A stretch of 64,000 nt of DNA from Hypoxylon rubiginosum. Taxonomy: Eukaryota > Ascomycota > Sordariomycetes > Xylariales > Hypoxylaceae. The position numbers and the translations under genes were made by a program. Of this stretch, positions 40,134 through 53,560 are shown in pieces (the first letter of the stretch is position 1; each line of letters starts with the position of its first letter). Under the pieces are notes generated by a model. It did no database searches. It was not told where the DNA came from and worked only from the letters and a program-made list of their open reading frames with translations. The stretch lies in NCBI GenBank assembly GCA_902806565.1, contig CADCXA010000037.1, positions 434,001 to 498,000 on the forward strand, in the 5' to 3' direction.

Positions 40134-41550
40134 ATGTATACCTACCTACTTCTTTTTACTTTTCTAGTGAACGCTGGCTGCCGCCCGTAAGCCTCTCCCG
40201 TGTAGCCCGCAGCCCGCAGCCCGCATCGCATCTCGCCGCAATCCCGATAGGATCAGAATTCGCTACGAGTTCCAACCTGTCGTATTCCGTATCTCTCCCT
40301 GCATCCATAATCAGTCAAAGGAGCATCTTCAACAAGCCACTTGACCACCACATATGACAGCCTCGACCCATTTCAGTCACCGACTGCTACCACTACCACA
40401 GCCGCTAGACCTACAAACCTAGTCCCCCCACAATCCACTTATACTAAAATCTACCTTCGGATTAACGCATGATTGGTGCGCGCCTAACCCCCCTACAAAC
40501 AGATCCCCCCATCTAGCTAATTCACCCATTCACCGTGCTTCGGTTCGTTCATTCCCGAAAATGTCATAACACAGGCCAACATAGTCAGCCCAATCATGGT
40601 CGAATTAAGACTTATTTCGGCCGAGGAAAAGGCATGAATCGAAGCACCTAATATTAATAAGACTCCGGTCGAGTGTCAAGCAATCGGTGCCGAACGGGAA
40701 TCACTGGTCAACAGCTAGCCATGTCACGATGATCCCTATCTTCGAAAGCTGGGTTGTTCGCTAGATGTCGGCCATGGAAATCACTCAATCACTCAATACT
40801 CATATCCGCTTGCAGGAAACAAGCCATTTGGAACTAGCCTCCAACTCTTGCACTCATCACTACCTATCGACGCCTACATGTGTTTCCAGGAGACCGGCCT
40901 AGGGTCGTTAGTTGAACGACCGGCCAATTCCGTGGACTGTTCGACTTCAGCTAACTAATAACACTAACACCGGCAGATACTTAGCAGCAGATACCCTTGG
41001 TTAACTAAGAAGACGGTGACGGGCTTGCTGATAAAGGAGAAGGCTGGTATCTTTTCACTTACCTCATCGTTTCTTAGCCCTATTTACTTTATCAACTGAG
41101 CCTCTAACCTTACTCACCGGTACTATGTACCCTAGACTGTATTTCGGAAATTTGAAGGGGGTGCCGACTAGCCGCCACCCGCTCGCCTCCCTGAGCCGCC
41201 GCCGGCTTACATGCTAGGTATGCTATGTTATGTAGAACTTGTCATGTACACCTCTCCTTAGTTCACCTTATGGTCTCTCCTGAATTTCTTACAGGTACGG
41301 TTACGCGCTAGGGTTACTTAACTCCATACGCTTCGCTTCCCCCCCACTAACAAGTGGTTTGATCTCGTGTTTAGCGCCACGTTGTCTAACAGCGTGATAA
41401 TTTTGAGTTAGGATTCATGCTGTGGCACAAACGTCCCGGAAGTTATTGTACTGCTGCTGCAGGTACTTAGCAGCGTAGTAGAGGTAGTGCTGTGCCCGCA
41501 GTCAACATCCTTGGGGTAGAGCCAGAACCAAGCTTGCATGGCGATCCTCT

Positions 41551-41579
<29 letters not shown>
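41551..41579 (+). repeat. (CAG)n trinucleotide repeat
   Basis: Nearly ten perfect CAG units. A minus-strand frame reads them as poly-Ala, but that frame has no other support as a gene. Confidence 0.95.
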
Positions 41580-41583
<4 letters not shown>

Positions 41584-44500
41584 CTTCTCCTAGGCCCCTC
41601 AAAAGGCTAACCATCCTTGCCTACGAGGTCTCTTTCTGATTGGTGGAGATCCAATCAGAGCTAACACGCAACGTTGCATCTCGTCCAACGTCCAATCGCG
41701 CACTCGAGCTGCAACTAGGTAGTAGATGTGGAGGTGTGTTCGTGATGTTGCATTCATCAAGATATAGCTATTATGTCAGCCGGTATCTTGCGCGATGTCT
41801 GGGTGTCTCAACATTCCTACAGCAAGTAAGTACCTACCCAAGATCCGCACCGCAGAAGGCAAAATCATAACACTAGGTAGGAAGGATTTAGTACCAAACC
41901 GCATCAGATGAAAGTTGAGGCTAGAATGTCACCGTCTCATCATTAGCCGAACGCATGAGAGTTCGTGCTTCATCTCATCTTAATAGTGTGCTGAGTGAGT
42001 TGCAGATGCGGCTCGACTGTCGTGAGGCTATTCATAGAACGGCCATGGGTCCTGGCGTCGGTTGATTTTCGATCACAGACCATCATGCGCGCCGTGGTCA
42101 CATCCAACCCACCGAACCAGCGAACTCACGAGCGTGAAAATGCGATACGAATGACATATCACAAATACAACGAATACACTTACCGAACAAGCTGATGCTG
42201 CTAATGGTCATTCAATTAAACGGCTATTCATTCTTGTTTTCGTTTCCTATTTCCCGTTTATTTTCTCCTTTTCCGTCTACCATGGCGTATGAGTTGCGTC
42301 TGAATGGGAGGGTCAATATTACGCCTACTATGGAGTCACCTGATAAATCCGACTGGTTCGTCGTCATCCTACCTTACAAATGCATGTACTATGGGAGCTC
42401 TCTTCCAGATTTCCCCCTTTCGTGGCTCAGGTGTCGGAAATCCAACCTGCGCAAGTCACGGCTAGAAAAGTAAAACAGCTTGTCGCGTGCCTTTTCCCTG
42501 CCGTCGAATGGGATCGAAACAGCTTTCGGGCATTTCTAAAGTACCATTGAGCAGAGACCCCTTTCCAAGACAATGCCGATCCTAAAAACCAGCTCGAGCC
42601 AGCCAGCCAGTCACCAGTCTGCGGCCAGCCTGAAGGTCGAACGCGGGGGTAGCGCTGTCAAACAACATGCAAGTGATGATCCCGAACCCAGGCGACCAGG
42701 GAGTTACATAGAAACAAAGTTCACGGCAGATTTGAGCAATATTGCATAGACCCTGGACAATTATATTTTTATTTTTATTTTTATCAATCACGTTCGAGAC
42801 ACTGCCGGCATCATCACATCGCAAAGATCGCAACGGCAGGCAACTTTTCACAGTGGTCCAACTTCGGAGATCTAAGACGAGACCCTTTCGCTACCCAAAC
42901 GTATAGTGATGGCGACTAGTTGCTCCACGATCCACGTCTCGAAGTACAACAGGGTCGTTAATATTTTTATATTGAATGTGAGCAGTCAAAGCTGGTCTGG
43001 CCACCACTTTCGACGTCATTTTCGAGCGCCACCATCCCCGGATGGCCGGCGTGGCTTGCCTTGTCTTCAACTTGTTTGGCCGTCGAGACGCCCTGTCCTA
43101 CACACTACGATGACTGTACTCACTGACTAATGGAGTCTCGATAAGCTTCTCCTTAAACATGCAGGGTCGCTTGTCAGCATGTCTATGTATCCCACAAGAC
43201 GGAAAGGACCGAAGCGCAATACGCCGAACCTTTATCTTTTATTTTTCTTCCCTTGTACCGTAGTCACATATGACTGCTGTGCCTAATGTAAGGTTGTTTT
43301 AAACGCGCTGGGCTTGGTTGCAGAAAAAGCCAGCCGAAGCCGAGGCAAAAATAAAGGAGCTGAGAGCCCTAACTCGAAAGAATCCCAAGCAACCCCCATT
43401 TTCAGCGCTCAGCCTCATTACTGTGCAACGAACCCCTAGCTCAGATTTCAGGGTTCTGACGATCCTTACTCCTATCAAGCACCGAGCGGCCCCGTCTCGT
43501 CCGCATATCGAGAATCTGGGTCGGGTTTCTATCTTTACAACATATGGTGGTACTTGAGGATTCCTTTGTTACTACGGAGCGCCCGGTGCCATACTAGGGG
43601 GCAATTTGCCTAGGCAAAACCAAAAAATAAAAACCTGGGGAGCATCAAGCTAGTCGACTCTTGGCGCCATCGTGGGTTGATGAAAGTCGTGAGATGCAAC
43701 GACAGCTTAATGCTGCTTAATGCTAAAATCTCCGCCCCCCCTCCCTGGCCCCATTTCGAGCTTGGGGGGCAGGGCTGCTTCTTGCTCCTCCCATTCGGGC
43801 CGGCCTTGTGAAATCTCGGGGTAAGACAAGGGTTCGCCCGCCGCAAGGCCAAAGGCTATTCGATACATGGTAGAGCTTCGAATACCGGCAATATAAGGGA
43901 TATGGCGAGAGACATGGCCATCGTGCATGTCCGGCGCGGGAGAGCCGCTCCTAGCACGAACAGGTTTCGTTTCACGCGTGAGCTTTAATTTAGTCGGAAT
44001 CACATGCTATCATCTTGTGAACGTCGAGGAGCTCTGTCTTCATTGCTCACCGAGTGAGTCGGAAGTCATCTTATGTTTTCATGCCTTCCTGTTGCTGAAA
44101 GTAATTAGAAGGTAGGCTAGGTAGGTACCTAAGGTAAGAGGTTACGGATGACCTCAGGGCCAAGTTACCCGTATACTCGATGGATGAGCTGTCTAGTAGA
44201 CCTCCGTGAAAGGTATGCCTCTAGCTTTGCGGATCAACAACGACTAACGGCCTGTATAGGATTTAGATGCATGTGTTGTGCTCTCGTCAAATCCCGATTC
44301 AGGTTGCGAGGAGCTAGCAACGTTTCTTCAATTCGGTAACTAGATTTTCCCCTTCCCTCGTCCCATCTCCCACACATCTTGTAGGGTTCAATCTGCATGA
44401 ACCCTGGCATCGTTGTCGTCTGGACCGGGGGGCATGGACAGTACTTTGCAGTTTGGTTTCTTGAAGCCGGCAATGTATTCCCACCCGGGCGCCGCACATC

Positions 44501-47500
44501 TGCCTAACCAGGGGGTGGGTGTGTGCGGCATGGGCTTCCTCTGATACAATGGATAGGTGGCGGAGCACAGCGTAGAAGCTATCATAGCTCCCTAACGAAA
44601 CAAAGGTTCGAGATATCACTTTTCTTCTACGTCTATCCTCTTAGTCAAGATCCCATCCATGGCTCGAAAAGAGGGCAAAGAGACCAGGCCAGCATCCCAC
44701 GCAACCCCCTTCATGTACCGGAAAAGTACCTCGGGCTCCCACGGTAGCGAACTGCTAGCTTGTATATCCTACGTACTTGCAGGGGGAGGCTATCCCGTCG
44801 CGTTTCTAATAGGACGGCGATGTCTGGTGCATGGACGGGTGGTGTATGTTTCACCTCCCTCTCTATCTGTGCGTGGACGGATATAGGCGTCTTCTCTTCT
44901 CTCGACATCACGTTCCATGAGAAAACGACGAGATCCACCCCTCTCGAATGCGTCCGAGTGGGTGGTGGATGGTCCTGGTTGAGGTCTGGTCGAATCCGAT
45001 ATCGCGAAGGTTAGGTTAGGCGTTACCGCCTTAACTCCACGAGAGGAGAAATCTGACCTATCTTCGAAGATCTTCGCAAAACGTTACTTGATGGAAAATG
45101 GGCTCTCTGCATGTGATTATTTCTTCTCTACACACATCCACACACACATACACATGCGTATCTCATACCATCTCTCGAGGCACTCTGGAATCACCAGCCT
45201 TAGCGGCTCTGTGACGGCGCAGGGCGATGACAAAGGTAGCAGCATATCTTAAGCGTATCTTACTAGGCAGCTTACTCTCATCCAACCTTCGTATCAAATT
45301 CCACACCTCCTACATATGTGTGTACCTTGTATGTTTCTTCATTGTGACGAGAAGGGGAACTAAGGAATGCTGAACCGGCAGACCAGGCAGCTATGTACCT
45401 AGAGCGCGGCAACGTTGAAGTCCCGGACGGACCAGCAGCCGTGTGGGATCGATATGCTTTTAGGTTTATGAGGAATTGTAGGTGCCTACTAGGTACATAC
45501 CTCATACCCACATACCTACATTACACATCACTGCCTATTCCCCGAAGGAAAAGGGGTCACCGGTGGTCATAGCTCCTTTGCCTTCTTCTTCTTCGCACTG
45601 CCCATAGTCCGTCCATACACCATACAGTGCCTACCACAGTCGAAGTTCCGGAACAAAGGTGGCGTCTGTACGGTACGGCCGGTCTGTTTTACATACAGTA
45701 GAGAAACCAGGTCAAGGGGAGGGAGAGAGGGGAATGTGTCCGCTTCGCGCATCTTCGCCAATGAAAAGTCACAAAAGTCACTTGATCTTTTCTTCTGTTG
45801 CGCTTGCCTCCGCCTCGCTTGTTCTCCGCTTATTGATCCTTCGGAGGCGTCGTCAACGATCGTAGGACGGGGGAATCCAAGAAAGTGGAAGCCTTGACCT
45901 TAAAACACGTTGGAAAGGGGAAGAGGGGAAAAAGGGGACCCCGAATAATCCGCTTGGCGGCTAAGCTTGGAGAAACATGTTGAAACTAAAACTTACCTTG
46001 ATATTCTGTAACTCTTTCTTTTCTTTTTCTCTCCTTAGACTAAGGTTAATAGTTGACCCTTAGCTCATATGGAAACCGGGGACTTTTCACTTTTCTTTAG
46101 CTGCTGCAAGCCCGTGCATGTTTTTGGCTTGACCGCCACGTTAGAAAAAAAAGTCCCCGTGGGCCTTGTCCTTGTATTTTTTTCTCTCACCATTCTTTCG
46201 TAACCGCTTCATCATCATGGGATATTTTCTGCAAGAACCCCCACGGTAACGATGGGGGGAGGGATCGGGACGAGCAACCCGTTTGGCCATGCTCTTTTCT
46301 TTTTGGTTTCTAGTAAGGGGTGACAGGTACGGGTGGCTAACATGTCCCTCCGACGTTTCGAAACATACCTCTCGCAAGCTATTCTGGGTTGGGGTTGACG
46401 GGCGACCCGGTGAGGCTCATCTAAGGTTTCGTTGCGCGATCCAACGGTACTTTGTTGCGGCTGTCGTCTGCTGCATTTCGTGGTTGGTTGGTTGGGTTGT
46501 TAAAGGATTCGTAGGTCCCTGGGCTCTGCGGCTGCGCTGGTCTTTTTTTGTCTGTGACGTTTCGCCAGCAGGGGGTGCTGCTGGTCCAGTTCGGGTGAAG
46601 GGGAACGAAGCGAATACCTAACAGCATGAATAGTCCATTATTGCCGAGTGTCTTCGCCCGTACCTATCTCTTTTTCCTGAATACGGCCAGGGCCGACAGC
46701 CACAATGGTATTCTTCGAGCTTCATTGACGTCGCCCTGAGCGAACACTAGTTGAACGGCGTTAAGGGTACGGATCCTTCCTCGCGTCTACTCAAGTCCGA
46801 AATAGGTTGGTGGAATTTCGTTCGGCGATAATGTTTTCTACTTTCGTTCTTAATGTTCTTTTTGGCTCTTTTGACGTCCCTTATCGACTCCTTTCAGCTT
46901 CGTATGATTAGGATGGGGATAATGGGACTTTGGTAGTGAGTTGGGATGGATATCCTCGACGAAGCGATCTTGACTCGGTTTCCGACTCGAATCTCCGCCC
47001 GCAATATTCGAATCGTTAACATGGACCAGTTTGTCAGGCCTGAACTTTTGCGACGCGTGGGGTGTCATGCTCCCAGAGTCGTCTCGGCATGTTGTGATCT
47101 TCGAGGTATATTTGAAGTATTGCCAGGATGCCACGAAAAGCGTTGGGAGATGGAGTTATTGAAGCGTCGAACATGGTGAAACTGACTGGGGAGTGTTAAC
47201 CTCTGATTCTAGCTCGAGATGAAGATGACACAGTTACCTTCTTGTAGAACAGGCAATGCTCTGCAGTTGTAGTAGCTATGATTGTTGCTAATCCGGCGAC
47301 CAGGGTAGGGATGACGTGAGAACTCTATGAACAGGCCGCGTAATATTCAGAGCCATACCGAGCATCATGGTCGTCGCTGCCCTTCAATATCCTAGGCCTG
47401 AACCACGAGGAATAAGTAATGGCCAATTCTTGTATCAAGTAAGTAGAGGCCCACGAGTGATGCGTTATCTAATTCATCGCGTCCGTCCTAACCGCCTCGT

Positions 47501-48438
47501 GGCCCTGATAATGACATTCGGATTCAGCTTGTGCCTATGAGAATTAATGTTGGGATGACAATGACAACTCCTCGTCATGGAGATGCAAATCTAGCAGAGT
47601 ACGCTGTGGTCGTCGGTCTTGTAGGCTTCATGGACATATGATGTTTTTAATGTGTACCTGGGTAAGCTCTGTCAGTATCGAAACTGGCCCTGGTAAAATG
47701 AGGCAGCTTGTCTGATCAGCACCTAATCATGTATATACGGTGCAATAACTTTCGGAGTCAAGCTCGACACCCATTCCATGTGAACAATCGTAGTCGGTTG
47801 CAATGGGATGTGACCTTTGATGGTGATCTTAGTAGATATATAATTTCTCAATCCGAGATCTCGAGGCCTCGGGCTTCATCACCTCCTAGATATAAACTGT
47901 GTATGTGGTGCTGGTATTAGTAGTATCCTGAAGGTGCATCTAGACATTAGGTATAGCACATGACTCATGCATGAGATGAGGTCGTTGTGAGTTCCGTAAA
48001 ACAGCTTCGACGTGTCATCAAATTCCACCACAAGTTGAAATTCAAATATATGAAATATGAAAACTAAAGTGTGAGAATAGTGAGTTACTCCAGCGACATT
48101 GGAATCGTTGACTCATAGACCACAGTTGAACAAGACGCAACCCAAGTGTTGTGTTTATAGCGTCGCTAACATGTAACGGAAATCCTGATGTGTCGAAAAT
48201 GTTTCTTTTGGAACATCTGTAAGAGCACCAAGTATAGGAGCCCAGGTAGTTTAAGGAATGGTATAGAATCATCGTGGTACATTAAGAAAGCATGATAGGG
48301 ACGTCTCAATTGCAGAAGATGGAAACTCGACTCGTATTATATCTTGGCCGCCCTATGACCATTCGTCAACGTGGACTGGGCGATACCGCTAATAACACAC
48401 GAGAATAGCAATAAGACTCTTTAACCGCTAGAAGGGAC

Positions 48439-49011
48439 TTACGCCTTCCCCAGCTCCTCCAGGATGGGTTTTTCTAAGGTCTCGGGCTTCGTGGTGCTGG
48501 CCCAGCGCTCCTTGACCTTGCCGTCCTTGCCGATGAGGAACTTTTCGAAGTTCCACTTGACGCGCTTCAGGCCTAGCAGGCCGGGCTTCTCGCCCTTCAT
48601 CCACTCGAACACGGGTTCGGCCTTGTCGCCATTGACGTCGGTCTTGCCGAAGATGGGGAAGGTGACGCCGTAGTTGACCTGACAGAAGCTCTGGATGTCG
48701 TCGTCGGTGCCGGGCTCCTGGCCGCCGAACTGATTGCACGGGAAGCCGAGGATGACGAAGTCGTCGGGGTGCTTCGCGATGATGTCCTTGTACAGCTTCT
48801 CGAGTCCGGCGTACTGCGGCGTGAAGCCGCACTTGGAGGCCGTGTTGACCGCTAACACAACCTTGCCCTTGTAGTCAGCCAGAGACTTCTCGGTGCCCTT
48901 CTCTGTTAAGGTGGGTTGCTATGATTAGCCTATGTCCTCGTTTGTCTACGTGTTTATATGGGACATACTGTCTTTGACTGTGAAGTCGAAGAATGATGTA
49001 GCTGAAGCCAT
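48439..49011 (-). CDS. Glutathione peroxidase-like thiol peroxidase (Gpx3/Hyr1 type)
   Basis: Exons are 49011-48969 and 48902-48439 (507 nt, 168 aa), with a 66-base intron (GTATGT donor, AACAG acceptor). The N-terminus MASATSFFDFTVKD is the usual short leader. Catalytic positions are visible: peroxidatic Cys39 in NTASKCGFTPQY, Cys70 and Gln76 in GFPCNQFGGQEPG, candidate resolving Cys88 in SFCQVNYG, and Trp131 in KWNFEKF. It is the Cys, not selenocysteine, form. Yeast Gpx3 relatives reduce peroxides with thioredoxin and sense H2O2 for the Yap1 pathway. Length is typical. The stop TAA (48441-48439) overlaps a perfect 5' splice site GTAAGT starting at 48442. Splicing to ATAG at 48354-48353 would replace the end with AAAKI. 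Confidence 0.92.
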
Positions 49012-50125
49012 CGTGCTATATGTGTGCGTGCTTGTAGAGCAATTGATTATTCTATGTGGAATAGGGGTAGACGATAATGAGGATGAAGTCGAAGTCGAAG
49101 TCGCAAAACTCGCGATGGTGCTTTTCTTGGCGGGGTATCTATAGGTTGCGAATCGAAAACGGGGTAAGATTATAGCACGTTTTCGTAGTGGATCTTTATG
49201 TCCCAGCTGTTAGTAGAATAGTACCTAGGTAGGTTCTAAGTTTCAGATGAAGTCACTTTACAGATGGGATATATTACCAGAGATATAATGGGTGGAATGC
49301 CAGCTTCGTATGGTTCGGCGCATGAATTATTTGTCCTTTTCCTTTTGAAAAAGATGTAAATAAGTTTTTTATAGGTTTAGGAGGACGCAGAAAATGCAGT
49401 CAGAGAATATTTAAGACTATCTAGTTCGTTACTAGATCCCGACGATAACAAAACAACACATTCGACGCACCGAGTTTGGAGCCTCGGCAAGCTCCCGATC
49501 CGAAACTCTTCATATCAATGCGGGCAATGCGGGCGGTCCGTCCGCCAATGACGTTATATAGCATTAGCTGGGCTGCTGGGATACATACCTGGTCCTAGGT
49601 AGTGGGTATAGCGGGTATTGCTTACTTAAGCAGCATACATGTACCTAAGCTGCTAAGTACCTGCCTATGTAAGGTAGAAGCTTGGGCCTCTAGTTCGAGA
49701 GCCTTTATTCTCCCGATTGCCCGACTGTCCCAATGTTATCGTCCTGCATCCCGAGCTCTGCTATCTTTTCTATCACATGTTGTTATAGTATACCCCTGTC
49801 TCTCTTGTCCCCCTGTTCCTCTCTGAGAGAACAACATCCGATTTCTAATAGAATGTCAATGGCTTGATCCTCTGATCTTCGTTGGTTGAAACGTAGACTC
49901 GAGTGGCACCAGCTGCCGACGGGTAGATCCGGAAACAGCTCCGATTACCTCCCTCGCAAACCACGCGAGCCTACGCATAAGTCTCGCTGGTCTCGATAGT
50001 CTCGATAAGTTCTAGCTGAATGTTCCAATTCCAAACTTCGAACTTAGCATCAAGCATGTGAATGCCAGTCATCAACCTAAAAGACCTTGATGACCATCAA
50101 GTTCGGTCATGTCAAATAAACTACT
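49012..50125. promoter_or_regulatory. Divergent upstream region, peroxidase / FAD oxidoreductase
   Basis: 1.1 kb between two outward-facing starts. No gene is supportable. It contains GAAGTC repeats just before the peroxidase start (49084-49101), a TACCTAGGTAGG palindrome at 49222-49234, and a TTTT/AAAA-rich patch at 49330-49380. Confidence 0.5.
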
Positions 50126-51680
50126 ATGGAGAGCCGTATGCCCGAACCACGGCATATAGTCATTATAGGTAAATATATATATATCCATCCATCTCTGTTG
50201 CAGACTCATGTTCCTCGACTCTTCCTGATACGCACAAGACTAAACGAGCCAGACCCATTGGCTCGGGCTCGGGCTGGAGCTCTGCCTTAAGCTTAGGAAC
50301 TACTAGAGATTAGGGGAGCAAACTACAACGTACGGTAGCACCTAGTGAGGATAACATATCCGCTAATGCGCGTGTCCAGGGGGTGGTGTAATCGGCACAA
50401 CAACGGCATACTACCTAACCCGACATCCCTCCTTCAATACCGCCATCCACCACATCACGCTTCTCGAGGCCACCTCCATAGCAGCAGCCGCATCGGGGAA
50501 AGCGGGCGGACTCCTCGGCCTGTGGGCCTACCCGACCTGCCTAGTTCCCCTCTCCTTCCACCTCCACGCCCAGTTAGCAACCGAGCACGGTGGTGCCGAG
50601 AGATGGGGATATCGGCAGATCGGGTGCGGCCAGATCGCGGCGACGGTGAAAAAGAACAAGCCTGCGAATGGCCCTACAAAATCAAGGAAGAAGAGTAGTC
50701 CCGGTATTACGAAGCTAGAAGGTGGGCAGACCGACGGTCTCCACGCAGACGGCCAGACACAATGGCAGAAACTGCCGAAGCAGGACGAAAAGGCAAGCTC
50801 ACTACTCCACGAGTCTGTCCTACCTGCGGACCTAGACTGGATCAACGCTAGTCTAGTGCGCGAGTATGCCGAGATGGGCCTACCAGGTTTCACCGCGACG
50901 GCGCAAGTGCATCCTTATCAGTTCACCACTTCGATAGCGGCCTTAGCTCGCAAGGGCGGCACGGAAATGCGTCTCAATGCCAAGGTGACGCAGATCGGCC
51001 TGAACAAGTCCGAGACGGCCGTCTCATACGTGGAATATCTCGACCGCGTCACGGGCGAGACGCAGACGCTGGAAGGCGTGACGGACGTCGTGGTGGCCGC
51101 GGGACCGTGGACGGGCCAGCTCTGGCCGAAGACGAAAGTGGAGGGCCTGCGGGCGCACAGCGTCGTGTTCGCGGCGGACATCAGCCCGTACGCAATCTTC
51201 ACGGACATCTCGCTGCCGAGCGACTGGGTGCCGGCGCACCGGGCGGCGCGGGGCGAGAAGCGGAAGCACAAGGGCAACGTGGACCCGGAGATCTACGCGC
51301 GGCCGGGGGGCGAGGTATACGCGTGCGGCGAGCCGGATTCTACGATACCGCTGCCGGAGACGGCGGACCAGGTCGAGTGTGACGAGTCGCAGTGCGACGA
51401 CCTGGTCTCGTACATCGGCACGGTAAGCCCCGTGCTGGGCGCCGCGGCCGTCGCGGCCAAGCAGGCGTGCTACCTGCCGCGGCACATGCGCTTCGGCAAG
51501 GAGAGCGCGCCGTTGGTCGGCGCCACGTCGGTGAGCCGGCTGTGGATCGCGTCGGGCCACACGTGCTGGGGCATCCAGAACGGCCCCGCGACGGGCAAGC
51601 TGATGAGTGAGCTTATCTTTGACGGCGAGGCCAAGAGCGCCGACATCGCGGAATTGGATCCGAGGAAACACAAGGTATGA
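50126..51680 (+). CDS. FAD-dependent oxidoreductase, DAO family (Tda3-like)
   Basis: Exons are 50126-50168 and 50380-51680 (1344 nt, 447 aa). The short first exon encodes MESRMPEPRHIVII plus the first base of a Gly. After a 211-base intron (GTAAAT donor, CCAG acceptor) the frame restores the dinucleotide-binding motif IIGGGVIG at residues 13-20. Further support comes from AYYLTRHPSF, SGKAGGLLGLWAYPT, the substrate-domain stretch VVVAAGPWTGQLWP and the C-terminal FAD-contact region GHTCWGIQNGPATGKL. Residues around 90-130 form a Lys/Pro-rich insert of low complexity. Relatives are fungal FAD-dependent oxidoreductases of the glycine/D-amino-acid oxidase fold, including yeast Tda3; substrate is unknown. 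Third codon positions become strongly G/C in the 3' half. Confidence 0.85.
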
Positions 51681-53560
51681 CAAATAGAAAAAAAGGGGTG
51701 GGAAGGGGGGCATAGGAAGAAAAAACTTAGACCGAAGACGTGGGACGATGATGACGAACAAGACGCGGGATGATGGCATTTCAGGTCAGGGGGGAAGCTT
51801 CTTCTCTTCTCCTTGGCTCGCGCGTGGGATTGGGTGTGTAAGGCATGTGTGTAAGGGGGGTTGTATGACCGGCAAAGAAGAGGGAGGGATAGCGTCGGTA
51901 CATCCCGCATGATACATCGATCTACCCGGAAGGAGGCTGAACGAGAACAGGGGATGTACATCATACTTGCGTGCGTGGGGTGCGGAGAGAGGGGAGACCA
52001 CAACCTATTACCGACTTCAAAATAAGGGAAGTAAGGGGGGAAAGGGTCCAAATACGTATTATTAGAGCTGCGCATGTGCTGCCCCCCGCCTCCCGCAGCA
52101 TCTGCATACCTTACTCGACGATATAAAAGAGCTTACATATTAAAAAACTTTTAGCTTTGCCGCCGTCACCGCCAAGAAAGAACTGCACAAAGTTCAGGGC
52201 AGGTGATCGACCCTTATCTTGACCATGGGACGGACCGAGCCGTAATAGGGGTCCAAGGGCGGGGAGTGGGAGTGGGAGGGAAGAGAAGGGGGGGGGGACC
52301 CTTCGTGGGGTTGCCGTTCCAGGGATTAATATCTTACGGATCGCCGCGAACTATATTACCGGTACCAAAGCAAAGTTATTAAACCTTCTCACACTTCTCT
52401 CTTTCTCTTCCCTCCCCCCCTTTTTTTCTCTTGTCTTCTGTCGCATTCGCAACCTTCCGGGGACCCTGTACACGCGTACATCCTAGACACGTACATACGT
52501 ACATACGTACATACATATATACCCGCATGAACGATTAATGAATCTCACCGAGGAAGGAAAAGAAGACAACCGAGAACGAGAGAGATAAGGCTTCAGGCCA
52601 TTTGGTCGTATTGGGCCGTTATATAACTCGAGTTTAATATACACGATACCGCCAGAGAGACGCAATGCCACGCAACCACTCTAGCGAACCTAGAACATTG
52701 CCGATATCCGCACCCACGCCCACGCCCACGCCCACAAATTTCTAGTAGATAAGGTGGTTTTTCATGTCCACGGGGGGAGCATGTGAGCCCGTTCGCTTTT
52801 CCACGGTTGCGCGCAGTAGCGTCAGGTGATGGCTTGTAGGTGTGGGCATCCATACATGATCCCATGTGCCCTGTTATAACCGGGTAACAAAAACCACATG
52901 GCGAACAGTAAGATGCGGGTTTTTTCTTCTTCAAATAACGATAACGTAAATTTGCTATGCTAACGAGGACAGAGAAGAGACGTATATGTATTTGCTGTGG
53001 CCGTAACACCAACATAAAACGCAGAGATTTGGAAATGGCGATAATAGCGGCGACAGCAGCAGCAACAATAACAACAGCAGCAGAACATAAAATACAGCCG
53101 ACAAGCCAAGCGACCGCCGGTTTCCTCCTCCATCCTCCTACCCTCCTTCCCCGTACGACACGAGGCAGTTTATCTTTCAATATCAGAACCAGAGGAATTT
53201 GTTAGGGACTAACGAGTGTTCCTAGGTTTGTTTGCTCATCGTCCGAGTCCGAACAGGAACTTATATAGAGAGAAACAAGTTCGATGTGAAAACGTATTCG
53301 TGAGTTGCAGGTGTATTTGCATGTGTTCGCCCTTTTTTCTTTTGTGCGACCGCGAAAAGAGTTAGCCGGCAGTAAAAGAGTGTTTCCACCCTCCCAAGAG
53401 CCTCATCCGTCACCCCGGATTCAAACCCCGCACTTTCCAAGAATAGGGGGATCAACGGCCACGCGCGGCTAATATCGACTGGATCATTATAGCCAGTCCC
53501 TGCGGGTTGCAGCGAAAAACAAGCTTCCCGGTAACCCGTTTTCTTATCAGATCATCCATA
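51681..53560. other. Convergent spacer, 1.9 kb
   Basis: Between the convergent stops of the FAD oxidoreductase and the gaaC-like gene. It has purine-rich runs (51690-51730, 52255-52300), a (GTACATAC)n array at 52491-52520 and (CCCACG)n at 52711-52735. The 195-codon minus-strand frame at 52593-53180 crosses such repeats and has no family motif, so I do not call it a gene. Confidence 0.5.
52491..52520 (+). repeat. (GTACATAC)n minisatellite
   Basis: About three and a half 8-base units, running into an AT tract. Confidence 0.9.

Larger units (their letters stand above)
32813..48438. other. Gene desert upstream of the Zn2Cys6 gene, 15.6 kb
   Basis: I find no supportable gene on either strand. 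The longest frame is 226 codons (32983-33663), low in complexity and without motif. The DNA has many short tandem arrays: CTCGAA at 34309-34338, TGGATTG at 34658-34690, ACGGGGCAAG at 36638-36670, GTAAGT-like at 36752-36776, CATA at 38099-38128, AAGCTTCC at 40104-40133, CAG at 41551-41579 and ATTTTT at 42764-42784. AGGT/ACCT palindromes are dense at 35310-35350, 35760-35865 and 45481-45525. The 5' part is likely promoter and leader of the transcription factor; non-coding RNA genes cannot be excluded. Confidence 0.5.

Noticed and set aside
41408..41614. Poly-Ala small protein encoded over the CAG repeat
   Set aside because: The frame exists only because the repeat has no stops; the flanks show no coding character.
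52593..53180. 195-codon minus-strand open frame
   Set aside because: It crosses the CCCACG array and low-complexity DNA, has no motif, and lies between two convergent 3' ends.
53395..53450. Second tRNA-like string (GGTTTGAATCC, minus strand)
   Set aside because: Both sides of the would-be T-stem are G-rich and cannot pair; no acceptor stem.
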